Source: Castor canadensis (taxonomy: Eukaryota > Chordata > Mammalia > Rodentia > Castoridae). Taken from it: a DNA stretch of 64,000 bases. The stretch lies in NCBI RefSeq assembly GCF_047511655.1, contig NC_133387.1, positions 40,466,853 to 40,530,852 on the forward strand, written 5' to 3'. Both the position numbers and the translations under genes were made by a program. The notes below the pieces were generated by a model. The model saw only the letters and a program-made list of their open reading frames with translations, made no database searches and had not been told where the DNA came from. Shown here piece after piece: positions 12,076 through 24,020 of this stretch. Each line of letters opens with the position of its first letter. The first letter of the stretch is position 1.

Positions 12076-12425
12076 TTATGCCACCAAGTTTTGGGGCAAT
12101 TTGCTGCCCAGCACCCGTAAGTACTATACCTTTCCTGACTACCAAGGTCTGGTTTAGGACCCTATTTTGTAGATTCCCATGGCATTTCATACTTTTCCTA
12201 TTCAAACTTTCCATACTGAATTATCACTGTCAGCTCACTCATCTCTACCACTCACTAGGTATTAAGTTTATGAAGGAACAGATCCTATTTACCTTATATA
12301 CCTATATATCTTCAGCTCTCTGCACAGTGGCTAGCGTACAATAGGTCATAAATAATGAACATCCAACAAATCTTCAATAAGGGACTGCCATGGCAGCACT
12401 AGAAGGCTTGCCAAAAGAATCAGCA

Positions 12426-12498
12426 CAACAGGAAAAATACAGCCCAGAATGGGGACCCAAGGAGTTAAACACATCTTTATTTAAGAAAGTACCTCAGG
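12426..12498. repeat. 75-bp repeat, copy 2
   Basis: Begins caacaggaaaaatacagccc and ends tacctcagg, colinear with 11836-11911. On the minus strand it contains aataaag, followed by a thymine-rich stretch. It may therefore be the R/U5 part of an unassigned LTR. Confidence 0.75.
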
Positions 12499-13251
12499 TA
12501 GTATGAGGTTTAACAAGAACCCAAACTCTGTTCCATTAAAAACATTGGTTTCACTTTGTGAATTTTTTATGAGAGGAAGTTAAGCCTTGTGCTGGAAGAA
12601 AGAGCCAGATAGGAGAAAGGTTAAAAGGCCTGGGCTATGACTTTAGTTGGCAAATTATACTGGGAGTTTAGACCACAAAGGTACTCAGGGAGAGAAACAA
12701 CGTCTGTCTGACCTTTATCTAAGGCCTGAAATTAATTATTAATCACAGAGCCTGACCCAAATCTATTGAGGCTAGAGTTGAATCCTGATTTCAACCAAGG
12801 ACTTTATGGTTCAAAAGATTTAGGGAATAGGGCCAAGGTGTCACAAAGGAAAATGATGAAAAGATCAGCAAGATTTGTTTATTGGATAGGAAAAATTAAA
12901 GGTGTTTAGCTAAGAAGTCTAAGTTGTATTCAGAGAAACTGAATAGAAATGTAAAACTTTTAATTCTTTGGTCAAGTAAAAAATCTGAAAGAAAGAAAAT
13001 ATTATTTAATCATATGTCCTGACTAGGTAGGACTAATGTATTAGAAGTATATTTTCTGTGTTTTGTCATATGTAAACTAATTATTGCTATCAACACAACA
13101 ACATTTAAATAAATTAGATAAAGGAGATTGAAGATTTCCTTAAACAGAAACTAGAACTTCAATAAAAACCTTTCTGCCAGTTAAGAATAAGTTTTTGAGA
13201 TTTTCTACTCTCCAATTCTGAGTTTTCTTTCTTAAAATGTAAATAAATGTA
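12499..13251. other. intergenic, nothing recognised
   Basis: No coding signal. It might extend the LTR-like element of copy 2 but no consensus was recalled. Confidence 0.35.
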
Positions 13252-13330
13252 AGGACTGGGATGTATCCCAATGGTAGAGTATTTACCTGGCATGTGCAAG
13301 GCCCTGGACTCCATCCCTAGCACTAAAAAA
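13252..13330 (+). mobile_element. ID-type SINE
   Basis: 'gactgggatgtatcccaatg', 'gtagagtatttacctggcat' and 'gtgcaaggccctggactcca' are a tRNA-derived ID SINE ending in an A run. Similar flanks (atgtaaataaatgtaa on the left, atgtaaaaataaatataa on the right) suggest a target-site duplication. The 139-codon minus-strand open frame through this point is a by-product. Confidence 0.85.
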
Positions 13331-14487
13331 AAGAACATGTAAAAATAAATATAAGTATTTAAATGCACCATAATAATCAGTTCGGACAAGTGCAGGAGTG
13401 ACCTACTTGCCAGAAGATACTTTGTAATCTGTGGACTGGGGACTTTCAGAGGCTGACCATGGTTCTTTAAGAAGTAGAGTAAAAATCTAGTGATATGTGA
13501 AGTACATACATAATGTAAATTCAACAAGTATAAATGGATATAAAATAAACATGCATAAAATATACATGACACAAACATTTACATAAAATAACATCCAACA
13601 GATAGAATATATGAAAACTCTAATAGTGCTTTTTTGGATGTCTAGTTCTATTTTTTTTTTTTTTCTCTGAAAATTGAATCCTTGAAATGTTTTATTTTGG
13701 CACTACTTCAAGAATAGCATTAGGAGTAATTTTCTGTTTGTACCAAGAAATAAAACCTATTCAGCTGATATGTGGCGATACAGAGTCACTTTCTATCTCA
13801 ATTCAACTCTTCTTAATTAAATTAAATTACTTTCCCTCCTCCCACCATTCTGAGACTCATGACCATGGCAAAATCCTACCACCTAGTGGTAAAACTCCAT
13901 TCTTTATTCTAAATCCATTTTAGAATTCAGAAAACATTACAGATACATAGATCACTTTAAAAACTCATTTTTAAGAGAATAAACAGTTAAAGCATCTCAG
14001 GGGAAAAAAGACTTCAGCAATATTATCATTTCTAGATGGATAGGGGTTGCTGTGAACAGCAGAGATCTACTTCCATTGTTAGGACTTATTTCTGTTTTCA
14101 TTTAGTGTTATAACATCAAAATCTAAGCACAAGTGGATGACATCAGACATAATTTTAATTTTACCTCATGCATATATTACACTTGATAAATTCACACCCA
14201 CATGTCTATGGGAGTCATTCAAACAGAGAAAAGATCGTGTCTTTTCTCTTCCCTCATGTCTGTGAAACAGGGTCTCATTTTCTCAGGGTATTTTGAGGTT
14301 GTACTTTATAATGAATAGATGATTCTATGTTTGTTCATAGATATGCATTTTCTAATGCTTTGTTTAGTTTTATTACCCATTGCAGGCAAGAATCTGGAAG
14401 GCACAGAGCCTACTTCAGAAATTATGGACTGAGGAGCTGATTAAGGCAGTAGAGAAGAGAGGGGAAGGAGAAAAGTCAAAAGTCAGG
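13331..14487. other. intergenic, nothing recognised
   Basis: AT-rich, with a T run near 13651. No gene recognised. Confidence 0.4.
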
Positions 14488-14750
14488 GTCCAGGCGCTAA
14501 GGCTCACATCTGTAACCCCAGCTATTCGGAAGGCAATGATTTGGAGGATCATGTTTTGAGGGTAGGCCAGGGAAGAAGCTTTAGATCCAATCTGAAAAAT
14601 AGCCTAAAGGAAAAAGTGAAGGCATAGTTCAAGTGATAGAGCTGTAGCAAGCACAAAGCCTTGAATTCAAACCCAAGCTCCTCCCCACTCCCACCACCCC
14701 CACCCCAAAAAAAGAAAAGAAAAAGGAAGAAGAAGGGGGGGGGAGTGAGG
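14488..14750 (+). mobile_element. composite B1/ID SINE with purine-rich tail
   Basis: The 7SL unit ('aaggctcacatctgtaaccc', 'cagctattcggaaggcaatg') leads into the ID unit ('caagtgatagagctgtagca', 'agccttgaattcaaacccaa'). These are followed by CCACCCC and an AAG/GGG-rich tail. Confidence 0.85.
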
Positions 14751-16199
14751 AAATCAAAATAAAATAAAACATATAAATAAGTAGCTATCAAGAAGAATTT
14801 AAGTACTGCCAGGGACTATAAATATACAATGTGCTTTTAACTTTTAATCACTCAGGTAAGCTATGGAAATCACCATATCTACCCAGAAAACATCCTTGTC
14901 TAAATAAAGCTCTGATATGACTCCATATGGGTAAACTTGCTTGTCGTAGGATAAAAATTAAGCCCAAAGCATAAGTTAATATATGGAGCCAAAGATCATC
15001 AAGAAATAGATATAAAGTCAAACACTATTCAACTAAAGGTGAGTGCTAAAATAATTGAAGTAAAATTGTACCAAGGAAACCAGTACTGAAAGGATGAAGA
15101 AACTGTTTTGAAAGAGGAAATGTAGGAATATTGTGTGACAAGCTCTAACTATGAGAAGGGAATAGGGATACAATTTGGATCATGATAGTAATGGTTGAAA
15201 GGTTGGTGAGCCACAACTGATCATCTGGGTCTCACAAGATCAAGGCAAACACATACCACTATACATTTAAAATACCACCCTCCATTTAAAAAACTTTGTT
15301 TGATGAGGAATGACTATAAATGAGAAGAAATGAAAAATAAAACAAAATAAAATGACCATGGAAGGGCAAATTTTGAAAAGATAAACCAAATGAATCAAAG
15401 ATAGAAAATCTCATTAAGACATAGCCAAGCAAAAAAGGAAAGATGCATAGATAAAATTTAGTCATAAAAACTACACACATTCACATTTCTACCATAAAGT
15501 ATAAGAATAGAAGGGAAAATTATATCCCAAGAAACCTTAATAACAAGGACCTTTGAGATCTTAGGCAAAAAGATAAAACAAGCAAATTAATAAACAAATA
15601 AGAACCCATGGAGGTATGAATTACAGGGAACATAGCTCAACTTTGCGAAAGAGAGAGAAGTTGCTAGCTGTTTATTCCTTTTATCAAACCTCATGAATCA
15701 GGAATCCAGCTGAATACTGCAGAAAATTCCAGGATCACACAGAACTGGTAGTCTGAGATGCTGTTACAATCTCTAAATCAGAGTGGTTTCATGGGGGTAA
15801 GCTGTGCAGCTGCCAAGGAACCTGTGCTTTTATGATGCTCTTTTCTTGCTGTCTTGAAATTCTTAATAACTTATAATCAAAGGACCTGCGGTTTTGTTTT
15901 GTACTGGACCCTATAATGACATAGCTGATCCTGCACTAAATTCAGATTGTAAAGAATTTTTTGCCACTACTGGCAAAAATATCTTTTTTTCCTTACATTT
16001 AAAATAATAAACCTGGAGAGACAGTAATGAAGAACAAGGACAATCTATTCACCTCCCTCCTTTGTTTCCAAGACCACCTTTCCACCCTACCTGCTGAGTG
16101 AGCTTTCACTAGTTTTCTAAAGAGAAACTAAATCCTCATCTGAACCCTTGGAAAAGGAATTCATATGATCTCCCAGTGAACTCCAGGATGCTGTATCCA
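14751..16199. other. intergenic, nothing recognised
   Basis: AT-rich. Plus-strand A-rich stretches may be old LINE material, but no colinear match was recalled. Confidence 0.35.
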
Positions 16200-17292
16200 G
16201 GAGCTATCTTGAAAAGGAGTCATTATGTGAGTTTGGACTGACTTAAGGCTGAGAAACCTATGCATATTCGCATTGATGGGACCCCACAGACATTCCCATT
16301 GACAGAGTCAGTGGGCAGCTGCCTCAAGAGCCAAACTTGGCTCATTAGGGAGACTCTGACACAAACCTCTGAAAGTGCTCCATTGTAAGAGTCAGGTGTT
16401 GAAACATGGAGGTAACTAGGAAAGTGCCATCCCCCCCAAACAGGGCAACAGACAGCTTGACCTATGAGACTGGGGATATGACCAGTCACATATGGTTTCA
16501 TATTGGTGCCAGAATTGAAGGCAGTTATCCCTAGGGTTCCCACCACTCCTTTTCCCTTATATCCTACATAGTTCACGTGTCCTCAATAAGATGGGAAAAG
16601 AATTCTGTTATTCCACTGCTGTCCTGCCCACAGGGGTATGCTGTAGTGGTCTTGAGCAATGACCTAGTTCTTACTGTCATCTAACCGTAGGATGTGTAGT
16701 CTATGAATATCTAGAGAGAAATTTTTGCTTGGTGCCATCCATGTTCTTCTTTGCCTCACTCCTGTGAGCACTGCAGCTCAGAAGAATTTTTCCCACTCCT
16801 ACTCAATCTCTGGTTGGAACCACATCTAAAAGAATCCAAAGGGAGAAAAGCCCTGAACACCACACTATCCTCAGGCGTTGGGCCATAATGCCATTCCCAG
16901 GCAGGCATGCCTAGGGTAGGGAGATTTGCCTCAAGGTCCCACTCCTGAGAGGACACAGTAGCAGCAAAGATGAACACAACTATTGGTGTCACCACACCAT
17001 CTCAGCATCTGCCACACCTGCATCTTGTCTGATCACACACTGCTGGTAAGACTGGGAATGAACCTCACAGAGTTGTTCCTATGATTCCTGCTCTCACATC
17101 TGCCAGGGGAGCACAAGGGCCTGTATCACTGTCTGGACAAATGCTTTAGGCCCCGCATAACAAGTGGTGCAGCCAGTGCCAGAGACCCTGACAAGTAACA
17201 GATACAATACCAACAGCGCTGAGGAAACCCCATCACTGGTAGGCGCCACCAGTCCCATTACAGGAGTAGCTGCTCAGAGTACACTTCATACA

Positions 17293-17312
17293 CTGTGGTG
17301 TCTACACCACAG
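17293..17312. repeat. short perfect inverted repeat
   Basis: ctgtggtgt and acacaccacag-type arms: 9 bases (17293-17301) and their exact complement (17304-17312) separated by CT, in the putative L1 5'UTR. Confidence 0.8.
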
Positions 17313-17707
17313 CTGCCTGAGTGGCGAGTGTCCGTACTCTTGCATGTGCCGCAGAAACAGAGGGGGTCTCCTACTCCTGTACACATTGTGTCCAATTTCT
17401 AATCACAGCCAAAGTAGTTACCAGGAGATTAATCTATGGTGCTCAGCTGGAAATAAATTCCACATTACATAACAAGCTGATACCTCAAGACACCTCTTCA
17501 GGAGAAAGCCACTTACTAAGAAGGTCAACCATAGGACCATAGGACTGATAGAAATATCCATTTCACCAAATATGCAAATGGAAACATAGGAACACAAGAA
17601 ATATGAAAAAAAACCAAGCTAATATGATACCTCTAAATGATCATAACACTAGTACTAGATTGAAAAGAAATATAAATAAATAAAATGCAAATAAAGAATT
17701 CAAAAGA

Positions 17708-18043
17708 TGCCAGGCATGGTGGCACATGCCTGTAATCAATCTACACACAAGGTGGCAATCAGAAGAATTGCAGTTTGAGGTCAACCCAGGCAAAATGTTA
17801 GTGAGATCCTATTTCAACAAATAAGCTGGGCAAGGTGGTCCATGACTAAAATCCCAGCTATGTGAAAGGTATAGGTAAAAGGATTAAGGTCCAAGGCCTG
17901 CCCAGGCAAAAATTACAAGACCCTATCTGAAAAATAATTAAAAACTAAAAAACAAAAAGTGCTGGAAGTGTGGTTCAAGTGTTAGAACACTTGCTTAGCA
18001 TGTACAAGGCCTTGAGTTCAAACACCAGTACTACCAAAAAAAT
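17708..18043 (+). mobile_element. three-part SINE (B1 + B1 + ID)
   Basis: It comprises a first 7SL-type unit ('ggcatggtggcacatgcctg'), a second 7SL-type unit ('gggcaaggtggtccatgact', 'aaaatcccagctatgtgaaa') and a tRNA/ID unit ('caaggccttgagttcaaaca'), ending in an A run. The flanks agaattcaaaaga (17695-17707) and agaattgaaaaga (18044-18056) are a 13-bp target-site duplication with one mismatch. The SINE landed in the older L1. Confidence 0.9.
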
Positions 18044-18859
18044 AGAATTGAAAAGAATGATTTTTTTAAAGTAAAAAAGTTTTAAAGTAAAATTTTTTTA
18101 AAGGTAAACAGTTAAATGAAATTTGGAAGATGGTATAGGATATGAATGAAAAATTCAACAAAGAAACAGATTTTGAAAGATAACAAGCAGAAATACTAGA
18201 AATAAGGTCTCAATATGTCAGATAAAATACTCAGTTGAAAGCCTCAACAACAGACTAGATCAAACAAAAGAAAGAACACTGGAAAGCAAGACTTTTGAAT
18301 AATAACATTCAGTCAAAAAAAAAAGGAAGCAAAATTATCCTTCTCTGAATATGCTATGATTCTATACATAAAAAAACTAAGAACTCCACCAAAAGACCTA
18401 GAGTTGATAAACTAATTCAGTAAAGTAGCAAAAATACCAACATACAAAAATTAGTAGCTTTTCAATATAGCAATAATGAATTTGCTGGGAAATAAATCAT
18501 GAGAGCAATTCTATTCACAGTAGGAACAAAAATAAAATAAAATACCCAGGAATAAATTCCACTAAGGAAGTAAAAGACCATTACAAGGAAAAGAACAAAA
18601 TACTGATGAAAAAATCAAGGAAGATATTGAAGAGTGGTAATATCTCCCTCATGGATTGGAAGAACTGACATTGTTAAATTGTCCATACTACCAAAATCAA
18701 TCTACAGATTTAATACAATTCCCATGAAAATATTAATGACATTCTTCCCAGAACTAGAAAAAACAATCCTAAAATTCATATGGAATCACAAAAGACCCTG
18801 AACAGGCCAAGCAAACTTGAGCAGAAAGAGCAAAGATGGAAGCATCACATTACCTGATT

Positions 18860-21800
18860 TTTTTTTTTCATGGTCTCAGAACTTTATTAGGTGTTGAGCA
18901 AGAGGAAACGCCTCAAACAGTCGCTCTCCTGATGCAGGATGATTGGCAGAGAGGAACTTTTGCTTGGAGATGGGCTTTCAGTGAAGTAGAAGCAGATCTT
19001 TGATTTTTAAAGGGGATTTGATTGGCTGAACATCTGAGACCCAATTTAGATTATTTTATAAATGGCCAGAAAAGGCAACTGTCTAGGGACAGGACCAGAC
19101 CAGAAGCAGACAGACACCCAGGTTTATTTTGGGTAGAGGATATTTCTCCTATTTCCAAATCAAGATTTGGTGGAAAGAGGACCAAATCTTGTGACAAATG
19201 ACAATAGGAACAGTTTCTTAAAAACAGAGGTATAAAGAAATTACTGTGGGGAGAAAACTCAAATAATGGTTCACAAGGGAGTGAGATCTGGTTATCAGTC
19301 CCTTGTCTGATACATAGTTAGCAAAAATTTTCTCCTATTCTTTGGATGGTCTCTTCAATTTAGAAACCATTTCTTTTGTTGTATGGAAGCTTTTTAATTT
19401 CATGTAGTCCCATTTGTCAATACTTTCTCTTAGTTGCTGAGCTGTTGGGGAAGTCCTTGCTTATGCCTATTGCTTCCAGTGTATTCCCTGTTCTTTCCTG
19501 TACTTGCTTCAGTGTTTCAGATCTGATATTAAGGTCCACTTTGAGTTGTAATTGTACAGGGTGACAAACATGGATCTAGTTTCAGTTTTCTTCAGGCAGA
19601 TAACCAGTTTTTCCAGCAACATTTGTGATGAGGCTGTCTTTTCTCTATCATATATTTTTGGTAACTTTGTCAACAATTAAATGAATTCATATCCAGGTTC
19701 TCTGTTCTGTCCTACTGGTCTTCATATCTGTTTTTGTGCCAGTACCATGCTGTTTTTACCGCTATAGCTCTGTAGTATAGTTTGAAGTCGGGTATTGTGA
19801 TACCTCCAGCATTGCTCTTTTTTGCTCAATATTGCCTTTGTTATTCACTGTTTTTTGTATTTCCAAATGAATTTAGGGTTAATTTTTCAATCTCTGTGAT
19901 GACTGTCATTAGGATTTTGATAGAAATTGTGTTGAACATCTGGATTGCTTTTGGTAGCATAGCCATTTTTACTATGTTGATTCTCCTAATCCATGAGCAT
20001 GGGGGTTCTTTCCCACCTTCTATAATCTTCTTCAACTTCTTTCTTCAATGGTTTGTTAAGCTTATTCCCAGGTACTTGATTTTTGTTTTTGAAGCTGCCA
20101 TAAATGGAATTTTTTCCTTTTCTTTTCAATCTGTTCATTGTTGGTGTACAGAAAGGCTACTGATTTTTGTAAGTTGATTTTGTATATTGCTACTTTTGTT
20201 GAAGCTGTTTATGGGGTCCAAGAGTTTTTGGGTGGAGTTTTTCAGGTCTTTTAGGTATAACAGCATGTCATCTGCAAACAGGGATAGTTTAGCCACTTCT
20301 TTACTTATCTTTATACCTTTTATTCTTCTTTCTGCTTTATTGCTCTAGCAGGAATTCCAAGACTATGTTGAACAGGAGTGGGGAGAGTGGGCACCCTTTT
20401 CTCCTGACTTTAGGGAAAATTGTTTCAGTTTTTCCCCATTAAGAATGATGCATTATGTTGGCTACAGGTTTGTCACATATGGCCTTTATTATGTTGAGGT
20501 ACATTCCTTCTATTCCTAGTTTCATCATAGCTTTTATCATGAAATGGTGTTGAATCATATCAAAGGCTTTTTCTGTATCCATTGAGATGATCAAGTGATT
20601 TTTGTCTTTGCTTCTATTAATGTGCTGTATTACATTTATTGTTGCATATCTTAAATCATCCTTGCATCCCTGGGATAAAGCTGACTTTGTCATGGTGAAT
20701 GATCTTTTTGATATGTTGTTGAATTTGGTTTGCCATTATTTTATTGAGGATTTTTTGCATCTATGTTCATGAGGGAGATTGACCTGTAGTTCTCCTTTTT
20801 TGGATGTGTCCTTGTCTGGTTTTGGGATGAGTGTAATACTGGTTTCATAAATGAGTTAAGCAATATTCCTTCCCTTTCTATTTTGTGGGAAAGTTTAAAG
20901 AGAGTTCATATTATTTCCTCTTTAAAGGTCTGGTAGAATTCAGCACAGAATCTGTCAGGTCCTGGACTTTTCTTTTTTGGAGACTCTTTATTGGTGCTTC
21001 AATTTCATTTTGTGTTATAGATCTGTTTAGGTGATTAATATCCTCTTAGTTCAGTTTTGGATGGTCATATGTATCCAGAAATTTGTCCATTTCTTCAAGA
21101 TTTTCAAACTTATTTAAATATAGTTTTTCCAAGTAGTCCCTGATGATTCCCTGGATTTCCTTTGTGTTTGTCATTATCTCCCCTTTTTCATTTGTGAATT
21201 TATTAATTTAGGTCTTTTCCCTCTTCATTATAGTCATATTTGCAAGGAGTTTTTCAGTCCTATTTATTTTTTCAAAGAACCAGTTTTTGTTTCATTGATT
21301 CTTTGTATTTTTTTTTGTTCTCTATTTCATTGATTTCAGCCCTTATTATTATTATTTATCTCCTGCTTGTTTTGGGTTTAGCTTGTTCTTGTTTTTCTAG
21401 GAGTTTGAAATGTAGCAATAGGTCATTTATTTGAGATCTGTCTGTGTTTTTAATATATGCAGTCATGGCTATAAGCTTTCTTCTTAGGAGTGCCTTTGCT
21501 GTGTCCCATAGGTTCTGATAGGTTATGTTTTCATTTTCATTAAGTTCCAGAAACTTTTTGATTTTCACTCTTATTTCTTCTATGACCCACAGATTGACCA
21601 TTGTGTTATTCAACCTCCAATTGCTTGTGTATCTTCTGCTACTGCTTTTGTTATTGAGTTTTAATTTTATTGCATTGTGATCAGATAGTATGAAGGGGGT
21701 TATTTCAGTTTTCTTATATTTGTTGAGACTTGCTTTGTGCCCTAAAATATGGTCTGTTTTGGAGAAAGTTTCATAGGCTTCTAAGAAGAATGTATATTGT

Positions 21801-23632
21801 GCTGTTGCAGGGTAGAATATTCTGTAGATATCTATCAGGTCCACTTGATCTGACAAAGGGTGTCATTTAGTTCTAGGATTTCTTTGTTGACTTTTTTGTC
21901 TGGATGATCTATCTAATGGTTGTAGAAAGGTATTAAAGTCTCCCACTACCACTGTGTTGGGATCTATATGTGATTTTTAAGTCCATTAGTATATGTTTAA
22001 TGAAGTTGGGTACATTTAAGTTGATAATTGTTATTTCTTCAAATAGCTCCTTTTATTAGTATGAAGTGACCTTCTTTGTCTCTTTTGACTAATATAATTT
22101 TGAAGTCCACTTTGTCTGATATAAGTATTGCTACTCCTGCTAGTTTTCAGGGCCATTAGCTTGGTAAATCTTCTTCCAGCCTTTAACCCTAAGCCAGTGT
22201 TTATTTCTGTTAATAAGGTGAGTCTCTTGTAACAACAGATTGTTGGGTCTTTCTTTTTAATTCAGTTTGCCAAACAGTGTCTTTTGATGGGGGAATTGGT
22301 CCATTAACATTCAGTGTTAATATTGCTTGGTATGTGTTGATTTGTGCCATTTAGTTATTTTCATTGTTTAAGGATTTGAGTGTGTGCAGCCAATTAGTGC
22401 TATTCTCTGAGTCTTGTCTGTTCTCCTGAGGTTTAATACTTCCTGTCTTTTTGTGGTTTTGTTGTCTTTTTCTGTTTGTAGAGTTCCTTGCAGAATCTTC
22501 TGTAGTAGTGGCTTTGTGGTCATATATTGTTCTAGCTTCTGTTTATTGTGGAAGATTTTTATTCTTCCATCAATTTCCAATGATAGTTTTGCTGGGTAGA
22601 TTATCCTAGGACTGAAGTTGTTTTCTTTCAGTGCTCAAAATACCTCATTCCATGCCCTTCTTGCTTTTAAGGTTTCTGTTGAGAAATCTGCTATGATTTT
22701 GATGGGTTTATGTTATATGTTATTTGTTCATTCTCTCTTACAGCCTTCAACATTCTTTCTCTGTCCTCTGTGACAGGTGTTTTAATGACAATATGCCATG
22801 GAGAAGTTCTATTTTGGTCAAGTCTATTTGGTGTCCTGGAGGCTTCCAATACCAGAATGGGCAACTCTTTCTCAAAATTTGGGAAATTTTCTGCTATTAT
22901 TTTTTTTTGAATATTATGTATCCCTTTGACTTGCACCTCTTTTCCTTCTTCAATGCCCTTGATTTTCAGATTTGGTCCTTTAATGGAGTCATTGAGTTCT
23001 TGTGTATTCCTTTCACAGCTATTGAGTCTTTTGTCTAAAAGTTCTTCTGTTTTTTCCTTAATATGTATTTTGTCTTTGAGCCCTTAGATCTGTCTTCCAC
23101 TTGTTCTAGTCTGCTGGAGTAGCCTTCCACTGTATTTTTTATTTGATTTAAATGAATTTTTATTGCTAAGATTTCTGTTTGATTCTTTTTTCCTGAAGTT
23201 TTCCATATCTTTATTCAACTCTTCTTTCATTTCTTGTGCTTTTTTATATCATATATCTCTCTTTTTACAGTCTCCTTTGCTTCACTTGGAGTTTGTTGAA
23301 GTCCTTTCTGAGTTCATCTAGTTGTTTCTGTGTCTTCTCAAGTCTTTTTATTTGTGGTGTGCTGATATTGCTTGAGTTCATCTTGTATATTCTGTTTAAC
23401 CATCTTTTGTAGCTTCTCCATGAGTATCTCAAAGAGCTCATCCATGATTTCCTCTTTGAGAGATGTTTTGTGCATGTAACTAGGCTCCCTGGTGATTTTT
23501 ATCATCATTCTGTTGGGGTCAAGAACTGGGTTTTCATTTTCTTTTCCCACTAAATCCTTTATTGAGCTATTGTTCTTTTGAGGAGTGGAATTTCCTTGCC
23601 TTCTTCTTCCCATGTTTCTAATTATTGCACAC
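18860..23632 (-). mobile_element. minus-strand LINE-1 insertion with foreign 3' end
   Basis: A 4.8-kb insertion into the older plus-strand L1. The target-site copies are tacctgatttt (18851-18861) and tacttgatttt (23633-23643), and the poly(T) at 18860-18868 is its poly(A) tail. Reading on the minus strand from 23613: ORF1 N-terminus (ATG at 23613, 91 codons open), ORF1 C-terminal domain (about 22936-22691, with the RTPNRL-type motif), ORF2 endonuclease end with its SDH motif (within 21856-21356), and reverse transcriptase with FADD at 20278-20267. Stops and frameshifts break both ORFs. About 20 nt precede the ORF1 ATG. At about 19285 the L1 stops abruptly within the ORF2 C-terminal region and unrelated sequence takes over. 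Confidence 0.85.
18869..19285 (-). mobile_element. LTR-like non-L1 3' segment of the L1 insertion
   Basis: On the minus strand this 417-nt piece carries two CCAAT motifs (agccaatcaaat and tgccaatcatcc), TATA-like stretches (tttataaaat, ctttaaaaatc) and aataaag about 20 nt before the poly(A). That is the order of U3 and R in a retroviral LTR. No L1 3'UTR similarity is seen, and it differs from the other L1 tails in this window. It could instead be a cellular 3'UTR. Confidence 0.5.
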
Positions 23633-24020
23633 TACTTGATTTTAAGACATAGTATAGACCCTTACTAACAGAAACAATATGGTTTTGGCATAAAACCAGA
23701 GACATCAACAAATGGAACAGAAATAAGTCCATGTGTCTATAGACAACTAATTCTCACCAATTGTGCCAAATATATACACTGGAAAAAAGGATAAACTTTA
23801 TCAAATGATGCTCAGTAAACTGGATATCAACATACAGAAGTCAGAAACTTGATTTTTATCTCCCACCTTGCACAATCAGCTAGAAATGGATTACAGACCA
23901 TCATGTAAGACTTAAAATTTTAACTATTGAAACAAAACATTAGAGGAAACTTTTTAAGATAATGTCACAGACAATAATTTCCTGGATAGGACTCCAAAAG
24001 CATAGTGACCTCAAAGAGGG
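23633..24020 (+). mobile_element. older LINE-1, continuation after the insertion
   Basis: 'caatatggttttggcataaa', 'aaactggatatcaacataca' and 'actccaaaagcatagtgacc' continue the ORF2 C-terminal region exactly where the 16.2-18.86 kb element stopped. This supports a single L1 split by the 18860-23632 insertion. Confidence 0.8.

Larger units (their letters stand above)
16200..18860 (+). mobile_element. older LINE-1, 5' part, internally deleted
   Basis: From about 17540 the plus strand follows an L1 ORF1-side sequence ('gaacacaagaaatatgaaaa', 'gaatgaaaaattcaacaaag', 'gcctcaacaacagactagat'). At about 18310 it jumps, through an A run, to the ORF2 reverse-transcriptase/C-terminal region ('aagaactccaccaaaagacc', 'gacattgttaaattgtccat', 'attcatatggaatcacaaaa'). 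Roughly 3 kb of ORF1/ORF2 is missing. The less AT-rich 16200-17540 stretch sits where the 5'UTR would be; that part is inferred. The element is cut at 'tacctgatttt' by the minus-strand L1 and resumes at about 23633. All reading frames are broken. Confidence 0.75.

Noticed and set aside
13159..13578. 139-codon minus-strand open frame
   Set aside because: It runs through an ID SINE (13252-13330) and AT-rich flanks, has aromatic-rich low-complexity content, and shows no domain or exon borders.
16223..16576. 117-codon minus-strand open frame
   Set aside because: It lies antisense in the presumed L1 5'UTR and has no recognisable protein features.
19782..20177. 131-codon plus-strand frame rich in hydrophobic residues, resembling a membrane protein
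   Set aside because: This is the antisense of the minus-strand L1 ORF2; A-rich L1 sense strands give leucine/isoleucine/phenylalanine-rich antisense frames.
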